Source of the DNA: Ceratothoa steindachneri
Taxonomy: Eukaryota > Arthropoda > Malacostraca > Isopoda > Cymothoidae
Assembly (NCBI GenBank): GCA_963969495.1
Contig: OZ018326.1
Coordinates: 152,830,306 to 152,894,305, forward strand
Direction of reading: 5' to 3'
Length of the DNA stretch: 64,000 nucleotides
Shown here: piece by piece, positions 1-11,892 of the stretch
Numbering within the stretch: the first letter of the stretch is position 1
How the letters are laid out: every line of letters starts with the position of its first letter
Program-made: the position numbers and the translations under genes
Notes under the pieces: generated by a model
What the model saw: the letters and a program-made list of their open reading frames with translations, nothing else
What the model was told of the DNA's origin: nothing
Database searches by the model: none

Positions 1-3000
1 GTAGTCGGTGTGAGGAAGAGCGAAACGCTGGTCCGGTCGCAGAGTCCTCGCGGACTCTTTGGCGCGCTCATTCCCCGCAATTCCTACATGTCCAGGAACC
101 CAGCAGAAGACAATCTCGACATCTGCCCGGCTCGCCAAAACCGTGGCATCACGGATATCGCGAACCAGGGGATGCGGAGATTCCAATGCCCCGAGAGCAC
201 TCAGGGCGCTTTGTGAGTCGCTATAGATCACAATCCGGTCTCCGAACCGGGCACGTCGCGTAATCTCCCGTACCGAGTGGTGTATTGCCACCAGCTCGGC
301 CGTGAAGACAGACGCAGCGCCTGGTAGAGCCCCGCTGACTTCAAACAGAGGGGATACGGCGTGGAAGCCGACCCCCTCTTGGGACTTGGAGCCATCCGTA
401 TACACTGGCACGGTACCAGCGTGACACGATGTGTGCTCCAAAAAGGTCGAACGCAATACTCCCGGCGCAGTACAAGCTTTGGGAGCAGAGGCGTGGCGAC
501 AAATAGCCAAATGTGGTACCCTCCAGGGTGGCGTCCTGGGCAGAACCAGGGGCGCCACCGGCCCGAGAGCTATATCTACCTCTCGAAGGAGTTTCCTGGC
601 CCTAAACCCAAAGGGCTCAGGGTATGACTGGCGTCTCTCAGCGGAATAGGCACCATCGAGATCAGCTGCGGATGCAGTGAGAGCTGTTGGCGACTGAGGG
701 AGGCGCCGGGCTCGCGCGTACAGGCGAGTGATGCACTGCACGCGGCGCAGAGCGAGTGGCATCTCCCCAGCATCGACCAACAGGCTCTCAATGGGGGAAG
801 TGCGGAAGGCACCGGTCGCAAGGCGAAGGCCGGTGTGGTGGATTGAATCCACCTTCCGCAATAAACGCTCGGCTGCGGATGCATAAAACTCGCATCCGTA
901 GTCGAGCTTCGAGCGAACAAAGGATCGATAAAAAAGTAAGGCGGTAGCCCTATCAGCGCCCCAAGCGCTGAACGTCACGGAACGGAGAATGTCCATGGCG
1001 CGGGTACAAGAGACCCTAAGGCTGCGAATATGAGCCTCCCAGGTGAGGCGTCGGTCGAATACAAGACCAAGGAAACGGTGCGACTCAACCACATCCAGGC
1101 GCACCCCATTAAGAAACAAATCTGGGTCGGGGTGAAGCCGTGGATGGCGGCAGAAGTGCACCACCTTAGTCTTGGCCTAAAGAAACCGAAACCTGTGCGC
1201 TTCGGCATAGCGAGAGACACGGTTCAATGCCTGTTGGAGTCGACGCTCCAGAGTTGGCATCTGGGCCGCGCCAAAAGAGATCGAAAGGTCGTCCACGTAG
1301 AGCGTAGCGAGAACATCTTCTGGCAGCACCGAAGTGATGCCGTTAATGCTCAGAGCAAAGAGTGTGACACTGAGGACACTTCCCTGCGGGACACCCTCTT
1401 CCTGCTCCTTTGGGGCAGAGAGGGCTCCCCCCACCCGTACGCGGAATCGACGATCTCGCAAAAATTCAGATGTAAACATTGGGAGGCGTCCCCTCGCTCC
1501 CATCGTGTGGAGAGTCTCCATGATACCATATCGCCATGCGGTATCATAGGCCTTCTCCAGATCAAAAAAACACCGTGGCGTAGTGCTGTCTACGAAGGAA
1601 AGCCTCGCAGACGGCATTTTCCAGTCGGAGCAGAGCATCCGACGTGGAGTGAAACTTACGGAAGCCGCACTGTGCAGAAGACAGATGGCCTCCGCTGTCC
1701 AGGAAATAGGCTAATCTAACATTTACCAATTTCTCCATCAACTTGCACACGCAAGAGGTTAGAGAGATTGGGCGGAAACCGGTCGGAGTAGAGTGATCTC
1801 TCCCTGGCTTGCGAAAGGCGAGCACAGTAGCGATTCGCCAGGAGTCTGGGAGAAGACCTTCCACCCAGATCCTGTTGAACAAATCTAACAGAAAGGCCAT
1901 GCCTCGCTCACCCAGGTGTCGAAGCATGGCGTACGGGACATCGTCCGGACCATGGGCGGTGTCCGCGCACGAAGCCAGAGCGGAACGCAACTCACTCACA
2001 GTAAACTTGTCGTTGAAGGGTTCTCCGCCTCTGGAGGTAAAGTCCAGCCGACGACCTTCCGCGACATCACGACGTGCATTGAATGCTGGCGGAGCAGCAT
2101 CACGGCTAGAGAATGCGGAAAAAGTGGTCGCTAAGGATTCTGCCACGGACGCAGGGTCCGAGATTGCGGTCCCATTCTCCCGGAGAACGGGAGGGGGATC
2201 CTGCGAGAACTTGCCCCGAATCCTTTTGACTCGCTTCCACACCTCAGCTAAAGGGGTCTTCCCGTTAAGTGAAGACACGTATGCCCGCCAAGAAGAGCGG
2301 CGGGCGTGCCTCGAAATATACCGGAACCTCGCCCTAGCCCGACGAAATTCAGCGACAGTAAAATCGTTCGGGCGGCGCTTATAGCGCATGTAGGCATAAC
2401 GCTTCTGTTTGAGGGCCGTCTCACACTCGGCCGACCACCATGGGAGTGGTCGGCGTGCAAAACGGCCAGACGTCCTAGGAATAGTAGTCAGGCCCACGGC
2501 GATGAGGTTGCCGGAGAAGAACTCACGGCCTCATCTACCGACCTAAACTCCTCGACCGAGATAGAGAATTCAGTCATTTCCTGAAATGCAGGCCACCGCT
2601 CCCGCGCCAAGCACCACCGAGGTGGTCTCTCATGCGGCAGTTGCCTTGAAAATGATATTTGAATGGGAAAGTGATCACTACCATGGAGGTCATCGACCAC
2701 CCCCCAATCAAAATCAGGCTGTGCATCCGAAGAGCACAAGGATAGATCAAGGCAAGAAAATGAAGCGGTTCTCGGACAGTGATGCGTAAACTCATCCACG
2801 TTTAGGACACCCATCTCAAGCTCTTCGATCAGATCGGCAAGGACTTGTCCCCTGGGATTTATGGAGTAATCTCCCCAGAGAGGATGCCTGCCGTTCAGAT
2901 CTCCAAGCAAGAGATAGGGCCTCTGCAACCGTGCCACGACGCGGCGGAAGTCCCTCGCGTCGAAGTCAGCTGACTGTGGAATGTACGCATTAATGATAGT

Positions 3001-3330
3001 ATACCTCCTATCCAGGTGCAGCTGCACAGCCACTGCCTGAAAGGAGGTATCTAAAGAGAATGGAAGAACGGAGACATCATGCCGGGTGTAAACCGCGCAT
3101 CCCCCAGACCGGCCATCCCGCGGTGGTGGGGTCGCAAGACCCTTATACCCCGGGAGGGCAGGCAGGGGGCACGCGTCTAGCATGGTCTCCTGCAAAAAAA
3201 AAAATAGCTAACGGGGAACGGGACGAGGCGAGCCTCCGCAGCTCCTCCCAGTTGGCCCGGAGTCCACGGCAATTCCATTGAAGGAATATGCCCTCCAGGC
3301 CTAGCTCGGAGGAGACGCGGGGGCCCTGTT
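1..3330 (-). pseudogene. LINE-A ORF2: endonuclease / reverse transcriptase / RNase H, frameshifted
   Basis: Copies element RNA into DNA at an endonuclease nick. Endonuclease: QWNCRG (~3,280), catalytic LQET (~3,185), GDLNGRHPLWGD (~2,880), GSDHFPIQI (~2,670). RT: FRPISL (~1,765), FFDLEKAYDTAW (~1,550), EGVPQGSV (~1,390) and the active-site YVDD (1,288-1,299). RNase H: FTAELVAIHH (~290), YSDSQSAL (~215), WVPGHVGIAGNERA (~90). From about 1,176 down to base 1 one frame is fully open. Frameshifts lie near 1,177, at 1,564-1,570 (a run of seven A), between 2,490 and 2,535, and in an A run at 3,194-3,204. The RNase H aspartate expected after NERA is lysine here, so that activity is probably lost even if the frames were whole. 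Confidence 0.88.
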
Positions 3331-5715
3331 CGAATTGAAGACCCTCACGGGAATGGCCGTACGCTTCCCGGGGGCAGAACCCCGGGCGCTGTTGGCCGGA
3401 CAAAGCGCTGTCGCCTTCGAGGACTTATTGGGGGAGGTTGGGTTCGCCATGCGAGTCTTTTCCTCCCTTCGCCTCGAAACCTCAGGCGGGCGCTGCGGCT
3501 TCGGAGGCGGGGGGGCCTCTTTTCGAGGAAAACACCGTCCCCGAGCCACTCGCTCCACCTCGGGGTGTGGGTGAAGGAGCCGAAGCTCCTTTGTTGCTGT
3601 CCTCCTTTCGGGGGACAGCTTTAGGAACCCCTGAAGATGGCCTAGCGACCATCTTCATGGGCGTTGCCTCCTGTGAGTCTAACGACTCGGTGGAGGCGCG
3701 TGGCCGTTTTGCCTTGCGGGAAACTTTCACGCTGGGGGAAGAGGGGGGAGCCCTGGTTTTAGCCGGGGCTGGGTATGAACCCTTTTTGCCGCCAGCTTTA
3801 CCAAAGGAGCGCCCGGGTTGGGTAGAGCCCGCAGAATGGCTCCGAATGGGCGCGGAAACAACCGTGCTCGTTGGCCTGGATGGGCCAGGAGCAGAGGGTG
3901 CCTTTCGAACTACTGAGGCATATGACGTCCCAGGCAGAGCTGGGCGCGCCAGGACCAAGTCCTTAGCCTCGCGGAATGAGTCTATCCTGGGCCTGAACGG
4001 CCAGGATTTCTTTCTCCAGGAGATATGCACCACATTGCTTCGAAGAAGCAGGGTGCGGCTCTCCGCAATTGACACACTTGGCCACACACGATTTGGACTT
4101 ATCGTGTGCGACCTTGGAGCAATTTACACAGACTTCGGGTGACCCCGACTTTGCACGTCTACATGAGCGATTCGTATGGCCGAAGCGGTGACAGTAATAG
4201 CACCGCCGCGGCAGTGGCACGAATGCCTTCACGCGGTAGCGGTACCAACCAGCACGCACCGACTCAGGGAGCTTGTCACAGTCGAACGTGACGAAGAGTG
4301 TAGGGGTGGGTCTCTAAGCCCCTCCCTGTTTTCTCATCACACGTTTGACCTTGACCGCCCCATGGTCGGCCAGCTCTAGGGTGATGTCCTCAATGGAGTA
4401 GTCAACGAGTTCCCTCGCATAAACTACTTTCACAAAGTTCATGGTAGAGTGCGGCGTCACACTCACCGACTTGCCATGATGTGTCCGAAGAGCACTTATC
4501 TTGGCCGCCTCGGCGGGATTCGCCGCATTGGCCAGAAGGCTCCCGTCCGAGAAACGGATCACCTTCGGCTCTCTACTAATTGCACTAGCTAATCCTCTCC
4601 TCTGATGGATCATGTTGCCCTTGGACAACATGGTGCCCTCAGTGGAGCGAATAACGAGGAAGCGTTTGAAGCCAGCGGGCTCGAAAACGCCAGGTAACCT
4701 CTGAATGAGGGGCCCCGATGTCATCGAGGCTCCGCCCTGCGCACTTTTGGTGTTAGTCTTGGTCAGGGGCTCTGCACACGAGGAGTTAGAGGGGCCGGAT
4801 GTGCCGATCTTGGCTTGGTCGCCTACCAAAGTGGTAGCAGACCCATCCGTCCCCGCAGCCCCCGCGGATGGAGAGGAGCCCCGAGTCTTTTTCTTTTTTG
4901 GAGAGGAGGGCGGGGAATGAACCCGCTTTTCACCTCCGCCGGCAGAAGCCCCTATGCCAGATGGACCGGCCTCAGCCAGGTCCCTCTCCGAAATGGAGAA
5001 GGTCCTGGTAGTCGTAGGGGCACCTGTCGGAGGAGATCCCTCCCCTCCTTTTACTGCCTCGGAGCCCTCAGCCATTTGAGGAGGACCTTGCATAGGGGCG
5101 GATTCGGGTTCGGTGCTTGGCGCCGAGCCCGAATTCCCCCCCATGGAAGGCCCTACCGTCTGAGGCTGGGTCTCCTCAAGGACCATGTCTATCACAGGAG
5201 GGGCCTCCAGTTGGCCATCCCCTCCCAGGACATCGCAGGTCCCCTTGGCAGTGTCGCCAGTCTTGTGTGGGGAGGCACAGGCCTTGACCCCAGCAAGGTT
5301 TAAAATTCTTGCCAGCAGGTCTTTTGAGGGAAGCGACCGAAGGGGCCTGGCTTCCCTCTCCCCCCTAAGGGGGTCTGCCCTACCGAGCCGCTTTGATGGG
5401 GAGCGGCTGGCTAAGGGCTGCCTGCTGGCTTTCTTGGCAGTCCCCTTGGAAAGAAAAGAGGGGACTGCCGCTGGAAAAAGGGAGGTTGCCAAAAGCACCT
5501 CCAGAGAAGGGGGTGAGGGGGAGTCCCCTTCACCCGTAGGCGAAGGAGAGGAGTAAGCCTCCTCTCCAGTTAGAGAAATATGGAGGGTCCCCTTTGCAAG
5601 CACAGAGGGGGAACACCTCCATTTTTTTGCTGGAGCTGCCCGAGGGCGGCTCCGTCGATGGAACAGGGAGTGTTGAGGGTTGGGTTTGTTTTTTTTTATC
5701 TTCATCATTGGGCAT
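3301..5715 (-). pseudogene. LINE-A ORF1: gag-like RNA-binding protein with zinc knuckles
   Basis: Nucleic-acid-binding partner of ORF2. I choose the ATG at 5,715 (MPNDEDKKK). The N-terminal third is rich in Ser, Pro and Gly. A conserved block near 4,690-4,330 (FKRFLVIRSTEG, SDGSLLANAANP) is followed by three CCHC-like knuckles: CYYCHRFGHTNRSC, CVNCSKVAHDKSKSC and CVNCGEPHPASSKQC, between about 4,200 and 4,020. A basic, Ala/Pro-rich tail runs to 3,301. Breaks: a frameshift near 5,595-5,626 (beside a seven-base A run on the coding strand), a single in-frame TAG at 4,314-4,316, a frameshift at 3,960-4,010, and one near a G run at about 3,511. LTR-type gags can have similar knuckles, but the downstream endonuclease shows this is LINE ORF1. 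Confidence 0.82.
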
Positions 5716-6240
5716 GGTGACCCTTTTTTAAACACGGGATGCAATCGCGCACACCTCTCGCAGTAGCCCGCACTGCGAGAGGTGCTTACAAGCCCGGCAG
5801 AGCCAGGGGCCGCCATTTAGGACCACCCCTCCCACCTGGTGGCCTGGCAGTCCATCGGCATGGCGGCTCCACCTTAGACACGGCGTAAAAAAATATAGAT
5901 TGTGAAGAGGAGAGGAAAAGGGATGTGTGGAAGGTATGGGTGGGGATGAAGCAGGTTGTTAAAAACCAGCCACCCCAGACCGGAGCTCAGGGGTTAGGGA
6001 ACTTTGTCCCCCACCCCCTCAGCCCCGATGCGGGACGGTTGGCTGAAAGGAAGGTCAGCATCTACCCTGTGAAATTAGAGGCTGACCAGAGAAAGTTGTG
6101 GGAGAGGTTGTGTGAAAAGAGAGGAAACAAGTATTTTGAAGGAAGGAAGAGAGGCTAAGCTGGGGCCGGACGGAGCGCTGGATCCCGTCAGCACGGCGGC
6201 CAGGATGGCAAATCGCCGCGCCCCTTACGGGGGCGAAAAA
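5716..6240 (-). other. Probable LINE-A 5' leader
   Basis: GC-rich stretch upstream of the ORF1 start with no convincing long frame. It ends where the sequence becomes AT-rich. In LINEs this region carries the internal promoter; no motif was pinned down here. Confidence 0.45.
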
Positions 6241-6987
6241 ATGGGGAGAACAATTATAAACAACAATAGGGCAGAACTTTTTAACATCGCAAACACACAA
6301 ATCATTAAAAATAATTAATAGGTTACAACGTCAATTGGAAAGGTGCCTGCGTAAAGGCTTTCGGCGCATCCCGAAAGCGAGTATTCGTCGCAAAAAATCT
6401 CTTAGCTCTCTGATTTTGAAACTGTGTCACAAACTGGGGTCAGGTGACATGCCCAGATTCTTTAACCCAAAAAGTTTATAGCCAAGGATAGAGGATGCGT
6501 TGATTAAAACGAAAAAACTTTATTTACAAATGTTTGATAAATGAATCGACTTGAAAATGCCGATATATTCAAAGACTAGATTATCAGAGAAAGGACCTAA
6601 AAATTAATAGGTCGAGCTAAGGAATGGCCTTTTGGAACATATGAAAATATTTAGAGTATGGAAGACACAAGAACAAATATGTGGACACAAAAATAAGGCA
6701 CGTATGATATTCCTATCTATGAGACCACGGAGAAAGAAGGTTGAGCCACAGAGGGAAGCACTCACGGGTAACGTAACTACAATGTACCTAGGCGTACAAA
6801 AATAAAGGGGCACTCACGACCACCAATATCAGGCCTAGTATGGGCCACACAAAAACAAGGACACCACACACGGTTGTCCTACCAAAGATGCACGAGAGGC
6901 ACAACACTCGCGGTAAACCCGCCCCAAAGTACAAAAGGGGTACAACTCTGCCGGTTGTCTTACACTAAGTCATTCTATCACAATAAA
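6241..6987. other. AT-rich spacer before the satellite, no gene seen
   Basis: Nothing coding was recognised. From about 6,680 to 6,960 the text is rich in CACTC, CCACACAC and GGTAA words resembling diverged relatives of the satellite that follows, but no clean period was found. Confidence 0.4.
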
Positions 6988-7358
6988 CTTAACTCAGGGT
7001 AACCTTAACTCAGGGTAACCTTAACTCAGGGTAACCTTAACTCAGGGTAACCTTAACTCAGGGTAACCTTAACTCAGGGTAACCTTAACTCAGGGTAACC
7101 TTAACTCAGGGTAACCTTAACTCAGGGTAACCTTAACTCAGGGTAACCTTAACTCAGGGTAACCTTAACTCAGGGTAACCTTAACTCAGGGTAACCTTAA
7201 CTCAGGGTAACCTTAACTCAGGGTAACCTTAACTCAGGGTAACCTTAACTCAGGGTAACCTTAACTCAGGGTAACCTTAACTCAGGGTAACCTTAACTCA
7301 CGGTAACCCTAACTCACGGTAACCCTAACTCAGGATGGCCTTAAATCAGGATCGCCTT
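6988..7358. repeat. 16-bp tandem satellite (CTTAACTCAGGGTAAC)n
   Basis: About 19 near-perfect head-to-tail units with period 16, from 6,988 to about 7,290. They are followed by units decaying through CACGGTAACCCT and CAGGATGGCCTT to ATCGCCTTAAAT by 7,358. The core is homogeneous and the right edge is degenerate, as expected for slippage or unequal exchange. It is not the arthropod telomere repeat TTAGG. Confidence 0.95.
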
Positions 7359-8600
7359 AAATTACAATAGCCTTAGATAACAAATAGCCTTCCGAGACGC
7401 ACGAAACCGGAAAATAAGTACACGAAATCCATTCTGCTCCCGAACACAACTTTCTTCTCCGAGCACAAAAAAATGGTCTCTCTTCTGTGAAGAATGAAGG
7501 CCTCGACATTGAATTCCTCGGAACACTAACAAATACGGATCATTCAAAATCCCAATGCTACATCAACATACAATGAGAATTCTTAACTCCAGATATCAAA
7601 TGCTTTCTTTCATGACAAAAACGCAATAATCTTAATCCAATTTAATATTCAATAAAATAATTAGGAGGGAAACTGGCCGATCAAAGCAAACGAAAATTCT
7701 AGAATTCCTTTGGATGACGTGTCAGCTCAAATTAAACGAACGTAGGTCGCACGATATCACGTCACAGCTCTCGTCAGAAAATAAAGTCAAATTATCAGAT
7801 ATTACGTGAGTGACACTGTATAACGTCTGTCTGAAAAAGCTCCCATACACACCCACCAGAGTATGGAAGCCCAAGATCGAGCGAACCCCGTCTCACCCCT
7901 GGTCTTATGTTTCAAATATGTAGGTACCCACTTACTCTCGTCGCCAGTCCCACGAGTCACAATGGTCAGTCTTAAAATGTAGCAGCAGAAAAATGTGTTC
8001 CCCCAATAACTCGAAATAAAGTCATAAAATGGGCAGCAAGAGATGAGACGAAATTACATCTGTTCATGATAAACCGATCTGGTAGACATACAAAGAGTGC
8101 GGACAGACGAAAGGAGGTCAGATACATGCAAGCAGAGTAAGCAGACGAAGAAAAGAAAGGGGTAAATCTAAAGGACGAAAAATATTTTTCTTACAAACCT
8201 AACCAGATTTGGTTATGCTAAGTAGAAACCTAACCTAACATTATGTGTTAACACATTCGTACTGTGCTTGAGTGAATCGGCTCTTTACACTTCCATAAAT
8301 ACAAACATTATGTGTTAACACATATTCACCACTTGTATAGTCTACAGTGCCTCGTTCTTGAACAGAGTTGTTGTTACGAAGAAAACCTATTTAGTGCATT
8401 GCTAAAATGAAGGCAAATAAATTACTCCGTCCCTATATGGCATAATCACGTTATTTGACTTTATCTAAAGTATTTATTAACAAGAGGGAAAGTTCCTCCA
8501 ATGACCTGCTGCGTTTTGTGATAAGATGATAAATGGTTATTGCATTGATGGTTTCCCATGGCTAAAATCACTTGCAAGTTCCTTTGAATGACTAAATGAG
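7359..8600. other. Non-coding stretch; two identical 14-bp palindromes
   Basis: No gene recognised. The perfect palindrome ATGTGTTAACACAT occurs at 8,243-8,256 and 8,310-8,323, each preceded by AACATT, suggesting a small local duplication. Confidence 0.5.
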
Positions 8601-8607
8601 GCTTCTG

Positions 8608-8622
8608 CCACTAGATGGCGCC
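8608..8622 (+). promoter_or_regulatory. CTCF-like insulator motif
   Basis: CCACTAGATGGCGCC fits the bilaterian CTCF core CCASYAGRKGGCR at every position. A match in sequence does not prove binding, and such sites are also carried by transposons. Confidence 0.35.
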
Positions 8623-8814
8623 ACCCAGCGCCAAATTCGATGGCAGATTTGAAATCTCCAGGGTGAATAACCATATGGCCTAAGGTCATATGGGTCATTT
8701 TCTGGCTCTAAATGGGTACATTTGAACTTTACTCCTTTTGAAAAAAAAAGCGATGCATAGACTTGGCTCTTCGTCGCAGATAAAAAAGCCAGTAAATATT
8801 TGCAAAAAAGCATT

Positions 8815-9000
8815 CGAAGACGAAGTCGTCTCAACATTAATTTTCAAGAAAGGGGATCTATCATCACCAGACAATTACAGAATTGACCTCCTTAATTTTT
8901 CAAACTTTATAATTGATTATAGAAGACAAAATATTAGAAAATTTAGGCCCACCATAAGCTGATATGTGATGGTCTGGCTTCAGAAAAATAGAACCGATAT
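8815..9000 (+). pseudogene. Small LINE reverse-transcriptase fragment
   Basis: The translation STLIFKKGDLSSPDNYRIDL matches the RT block found in many LINEs before motif A (IFKKGD, then NYRPISLL). Shortly after, a frameshifted GFRKNR-like piece appears. The fragment is under 200 bp, broken, and lies next to the mariner remnant; its clade is unknown. Confidence 0.5.
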
Positions 9001-9119
9001 GTAATAAATGGTGTCATATCACCATAACGATGCGATCGATATAGGCCCCAATAATAATTTATTAGAGTATCCCCAAAATAATCGATTTTGAAAAAAATCA
9101 AAGTAAAATTATTTTTAAT

Positions 9120-9795
9120 ATACAAAAATACATTTAACCAACAAAGTAGTGTCCATCATTATTGTTAATGATATCTCGTCGTTTAACTAAGCAGTAGATA
9201 CCTTCGTTGAAGAATTCATTTGGTTTTAATGAAATATAGGATTTTATATGATTTTCCACCTCCCTCATATCGGAGTGAACTTTGCTATTTAGATAATGTT
9301 GTAATGACTTAAATAAATAGTAATCAGACGGTGCTAGTTTGGTGAAATATGGAAGATGAAGAAGAACTTCTTACTCTTAAAGTGTTTTTTTTTTTCTTAG
9401 GGCAAACATGTCATGTGTGGACATGCATTGTCATGGAGGAGGAAGAGACCCTTTCGGTTAATTAAGTGATGTACCCTTTTGTTAAAGAACCTCATTTAAA
9501 AGTTGCAATTGTTGAACACATATGGCTCTTCAGTAACTGTTTGCTTATTGTTTAAGAGCTCTTAATGATTTACTCCTTTCACATCTCACCAAATGCAAAT
9601 CATAACCCTGTACTGTTGGAGACCACGTCTAGGAGTAGGAAAGGGTTTTTCTTTGCGATCAAGACAATATTTTTATCCGCTTAATAATTGCAGTAAAGAA
9701 TCAACTTTCCATCTCACGACAGTTCTCTCCATAAATGGATCACAGCCATTTAGAGACAATAGAGATGACGCCATATTTACACGTTTTTTCACTTA
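9120..9795 (-). pseudogene. Decayed mariner-type transposase
   Basis: On the minus strand three to four frames together follow the mariner catalytic domain. In order: a WKVDS-like piece near 9,710, a region ending RVMICIW (~9,590), ELLNNKQTVTEEPYVFNN (~9,530), the second catalytic block HDNACPH (~9,430), the PYFTKLAPSDYYLFKSLQHY block (~9,330), and the C-terminus PNEFFNEGIYCL (~9,215). Mariner transposases cut and paste DNA at TA sites with three acidic residues. Many stops and shifts show a dead copy. No terminal inverted repeats were identified. Confidence 0.8.
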
Positions 9796-10980
9796 ATATT
9801 ACCGAAAGAATTTAGCTAAAAGAAAACATTGACTCTAAAATGGCCTAGGCATTACTGCAGTAATCTTGAAAACAACTTGCTGCAAATTCGGAACAATTTA
9901 AACAACTCTAACAAGCATTTTTTTTGATAATCCTTCTAAAAACGACATTAATTTTTTGACAACCTAATATTTTAGAACCATTTTGGTTTATTCTTTATAA
10001 ACATGATAACGATATTAATTAGTTTAGCGTTGTATCTACATTTTTAAATGCCATTAACTCAGCGAAAAAGGGAGTAACGACGAAACTCCAAACTGATATA
10101 AACAGTGACGTCATGAAATGAAATTTAACGTATATCAATCGAACGTTTGCGCATTGCAACCCGAAACCTGGAATTTCATTACATCCACTTTAAATCGGCA
10201 TTGCAAAATAGTCTACTAATTACTTGGATATATTCACAAAACTTTTAAAATAAATCTAGTAACGCATTTATACCTCTGTATGTATCTTGTGTTCTTCCTC
10301 AATTGGAGTATATTGTAGAATCCATTTCTCATATCTATATTTAGGAAAGGACTTATGACAAGAAAACGTGCAGCCTCTTTAAAAAAGAAACGATTGGAAG
10401 AATGTGTCCAAGCATGTAAAAGCTTATTTTACCTGGACACTACCAACGGAAGAAGTAATGAATGCGAAATGTGCGCACTAAGATTTAAAAAGGCGGTTCA
10501 ACTGACTTTTCCGACTGCTCCTATATTGTGATTTTTCGGTATTGCAATTTACACGTTAATTAGCATAGGTAATATTAAGTTGGGTCGCTATGGTTTAATG
10601 TATAAATAAAACCAACCCAACTAAATAAAAGGAAAAAAATCCCAATAGTCAAGGAGATCCATAAAATAAATTGATCCGGAACGGATGTAGCAAATATGTC
10701 TCATCATAAATGGGTTTAAGAACCATTTCACGGAGACTTCAAAAGGCTAAAATTATATTAAATTAGGTTGTTCTCGAGTGGGGTTTGCCATTACTTTTCT
10801 TCTCTCACAATGAATCCTTTTGAGCATTTTAGGTTCAAGGTGAAACCCAAACCAACTTCTTCTTTTTTTCATTGTCATATTTGAACACTCAATTACAAGT
10901 CCTCAGCCATTTGGGCTAATTGATGAATTAATTAAAACTTCCTCTTTAGATAGCGGCGAAAATTATTTCCTCATTTCTTT
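9796..10980. other. AT-rich spacer with one short unrecognised ORF
   Basis: No family recognised. An ATG at 10,355 opens a 58-residue frame to TGA at 10,531, basic at the start (MTRKRAASLKKKR), with a CEMC cysteine pair. It is too short and isolated to call a gene. Confidence 0.3.
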
Positions 10981-11021
10981 AGCAGTTGAACGTTGTATCA
11001 TATTTCTTTTCCATATTTTCA

Positions 11022-11265
11022 GATGTTTTGCGGAGGCTTCTTACGATTCATGGTTGAGTTACCTTTGCATGGCTCACCACTTAATCTTTCAAACATCCAA
11101 TTAAGTGGAATGGACCTCAGTAAAATCTTTGCTACCCGTGACGAGTATGGTGAGAATTTAAGATCGATAAACTATTGTGTTCCATGGGACGTGAGATATG
11201 GTTACCATTACGGGGGTTTCAGCTTAATTTTGGGTAGAGTGACTAAAGATGACCGTACCCACTAA
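11022..11265 (+). other. Candidate exon or orphan ORF, function unknown
   Basis: A good acceptor-like tract (pyrimidines then TTTTCAG) ends at 11,021 and is followed directly by an ATG and an open frame of about 80 residues starting MFCGGFLRFMVE. The sequence is not low complexity. A donor-like ATG|GTGAGA sits near 11,149 and a weaker GGGTAGAG near 11,235. I recognise no domain. It could be a host exon, a transposon fragment or chance. Confidence 0.25.
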
Positions 11266-11688
11266 TCAAATAGATGGGGTTTGGCTGGGAACCTGTTCTT
11301 TTCAATAATAACCCCATGAAAAAGTTCATTAACATTAAATCGGGTTGTGGGAGCCACTGCCTCAAACCTGCCTTAGCATTTATTATCTTGCTACATATGA
11401 GTGTTGTATTGTTAAATTTGTCCCGCTTAATCATCTTTTTTATTCATCTCGTCTGTGACCATGTGCACCAGTTCACAAACTTCTCTATTAGGTAGATTAA
11501 TTATATAGCAAACTTCCGCGCGTAAGCGCTGATTAGAGAACAACCACGTCCCTTTTCCTCTTCGGGGACTTAGTTTTTTCTTACATTCCTTATATTCGAT
11601 CACGGTACCAGCCAACTAAAAAAATATCTAGAAATAACTCCCTTAGAAATTGTACCATCAACTTCAATTTGGGAAGATACTTAAAATC
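11266..11688. other. Spacer, nothing recognised
   Basis: AT-rich with no coding signal. The last 8 bases (11,681-11,688, CTTAAAAT) are the left target duplication of the hAT element that follows. Confidence 0.4.
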
Positions 11689-11892
11689 AGTGGTGGGCGC
11701 GTCAGTAAATTTCGCCGGTCCGTCATTCGTCATTCGCCAGCGGCCGGCTCGCCAGTCCGTCAGTCGTAAGTCCGTCACTCCGTCATCGTTTTTTTAACCA
11801 CGCTTCCGTCATCGCTAAATTACAGTTCGTCACCGCTATTTTAGGACCGTCAGTAAAAAATTGTTTACAAGGGTAACAACATACAATTCTAT

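Larger units (their letters stand above)
1..6240 (-). mobile_element. LINE-A copy 1: RNase H-bearing non-LTR retrotransposon, 3' end cut by window edge
   Basis: A GC-rich block in otherwise AT-rich DNA, read on the minus strand. It holds a 5' leader (about 6,240 to 5,716), an ORF1 with zinc knuckles, then an ORF2 with APE-type endonuclease, reverse transcriptase and RNase H. This order and the RNase H are typical of the I/R1/LOA group of LINEs; the exact clade cannot be settled by eye. The 5' edge is placed where GC-rich sequence gives way to AT-rich sequence near 6,240; no target duplication was seen. The 3' end lies beyond base 1. Two other pieces of the family lie in the window, at 22.24-22.9 kb (ORF1) and 37.11-45.13 kb (ORF2, split). 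Confidence 0.85.

Noticed and set aside
1030..2384. Long plus-strand frames (up to 229 residues)
   Set aside because: Antisense shadows of LINE-A ORF2, whose RT and RNase H motifs are on the minus strand.
6988..7358. CRISPR-like or telomeric array
   Set aside because: Units are contiguous with no spacers, and the unit is not TTAGG; this is a satellite in a eukaryotic context.
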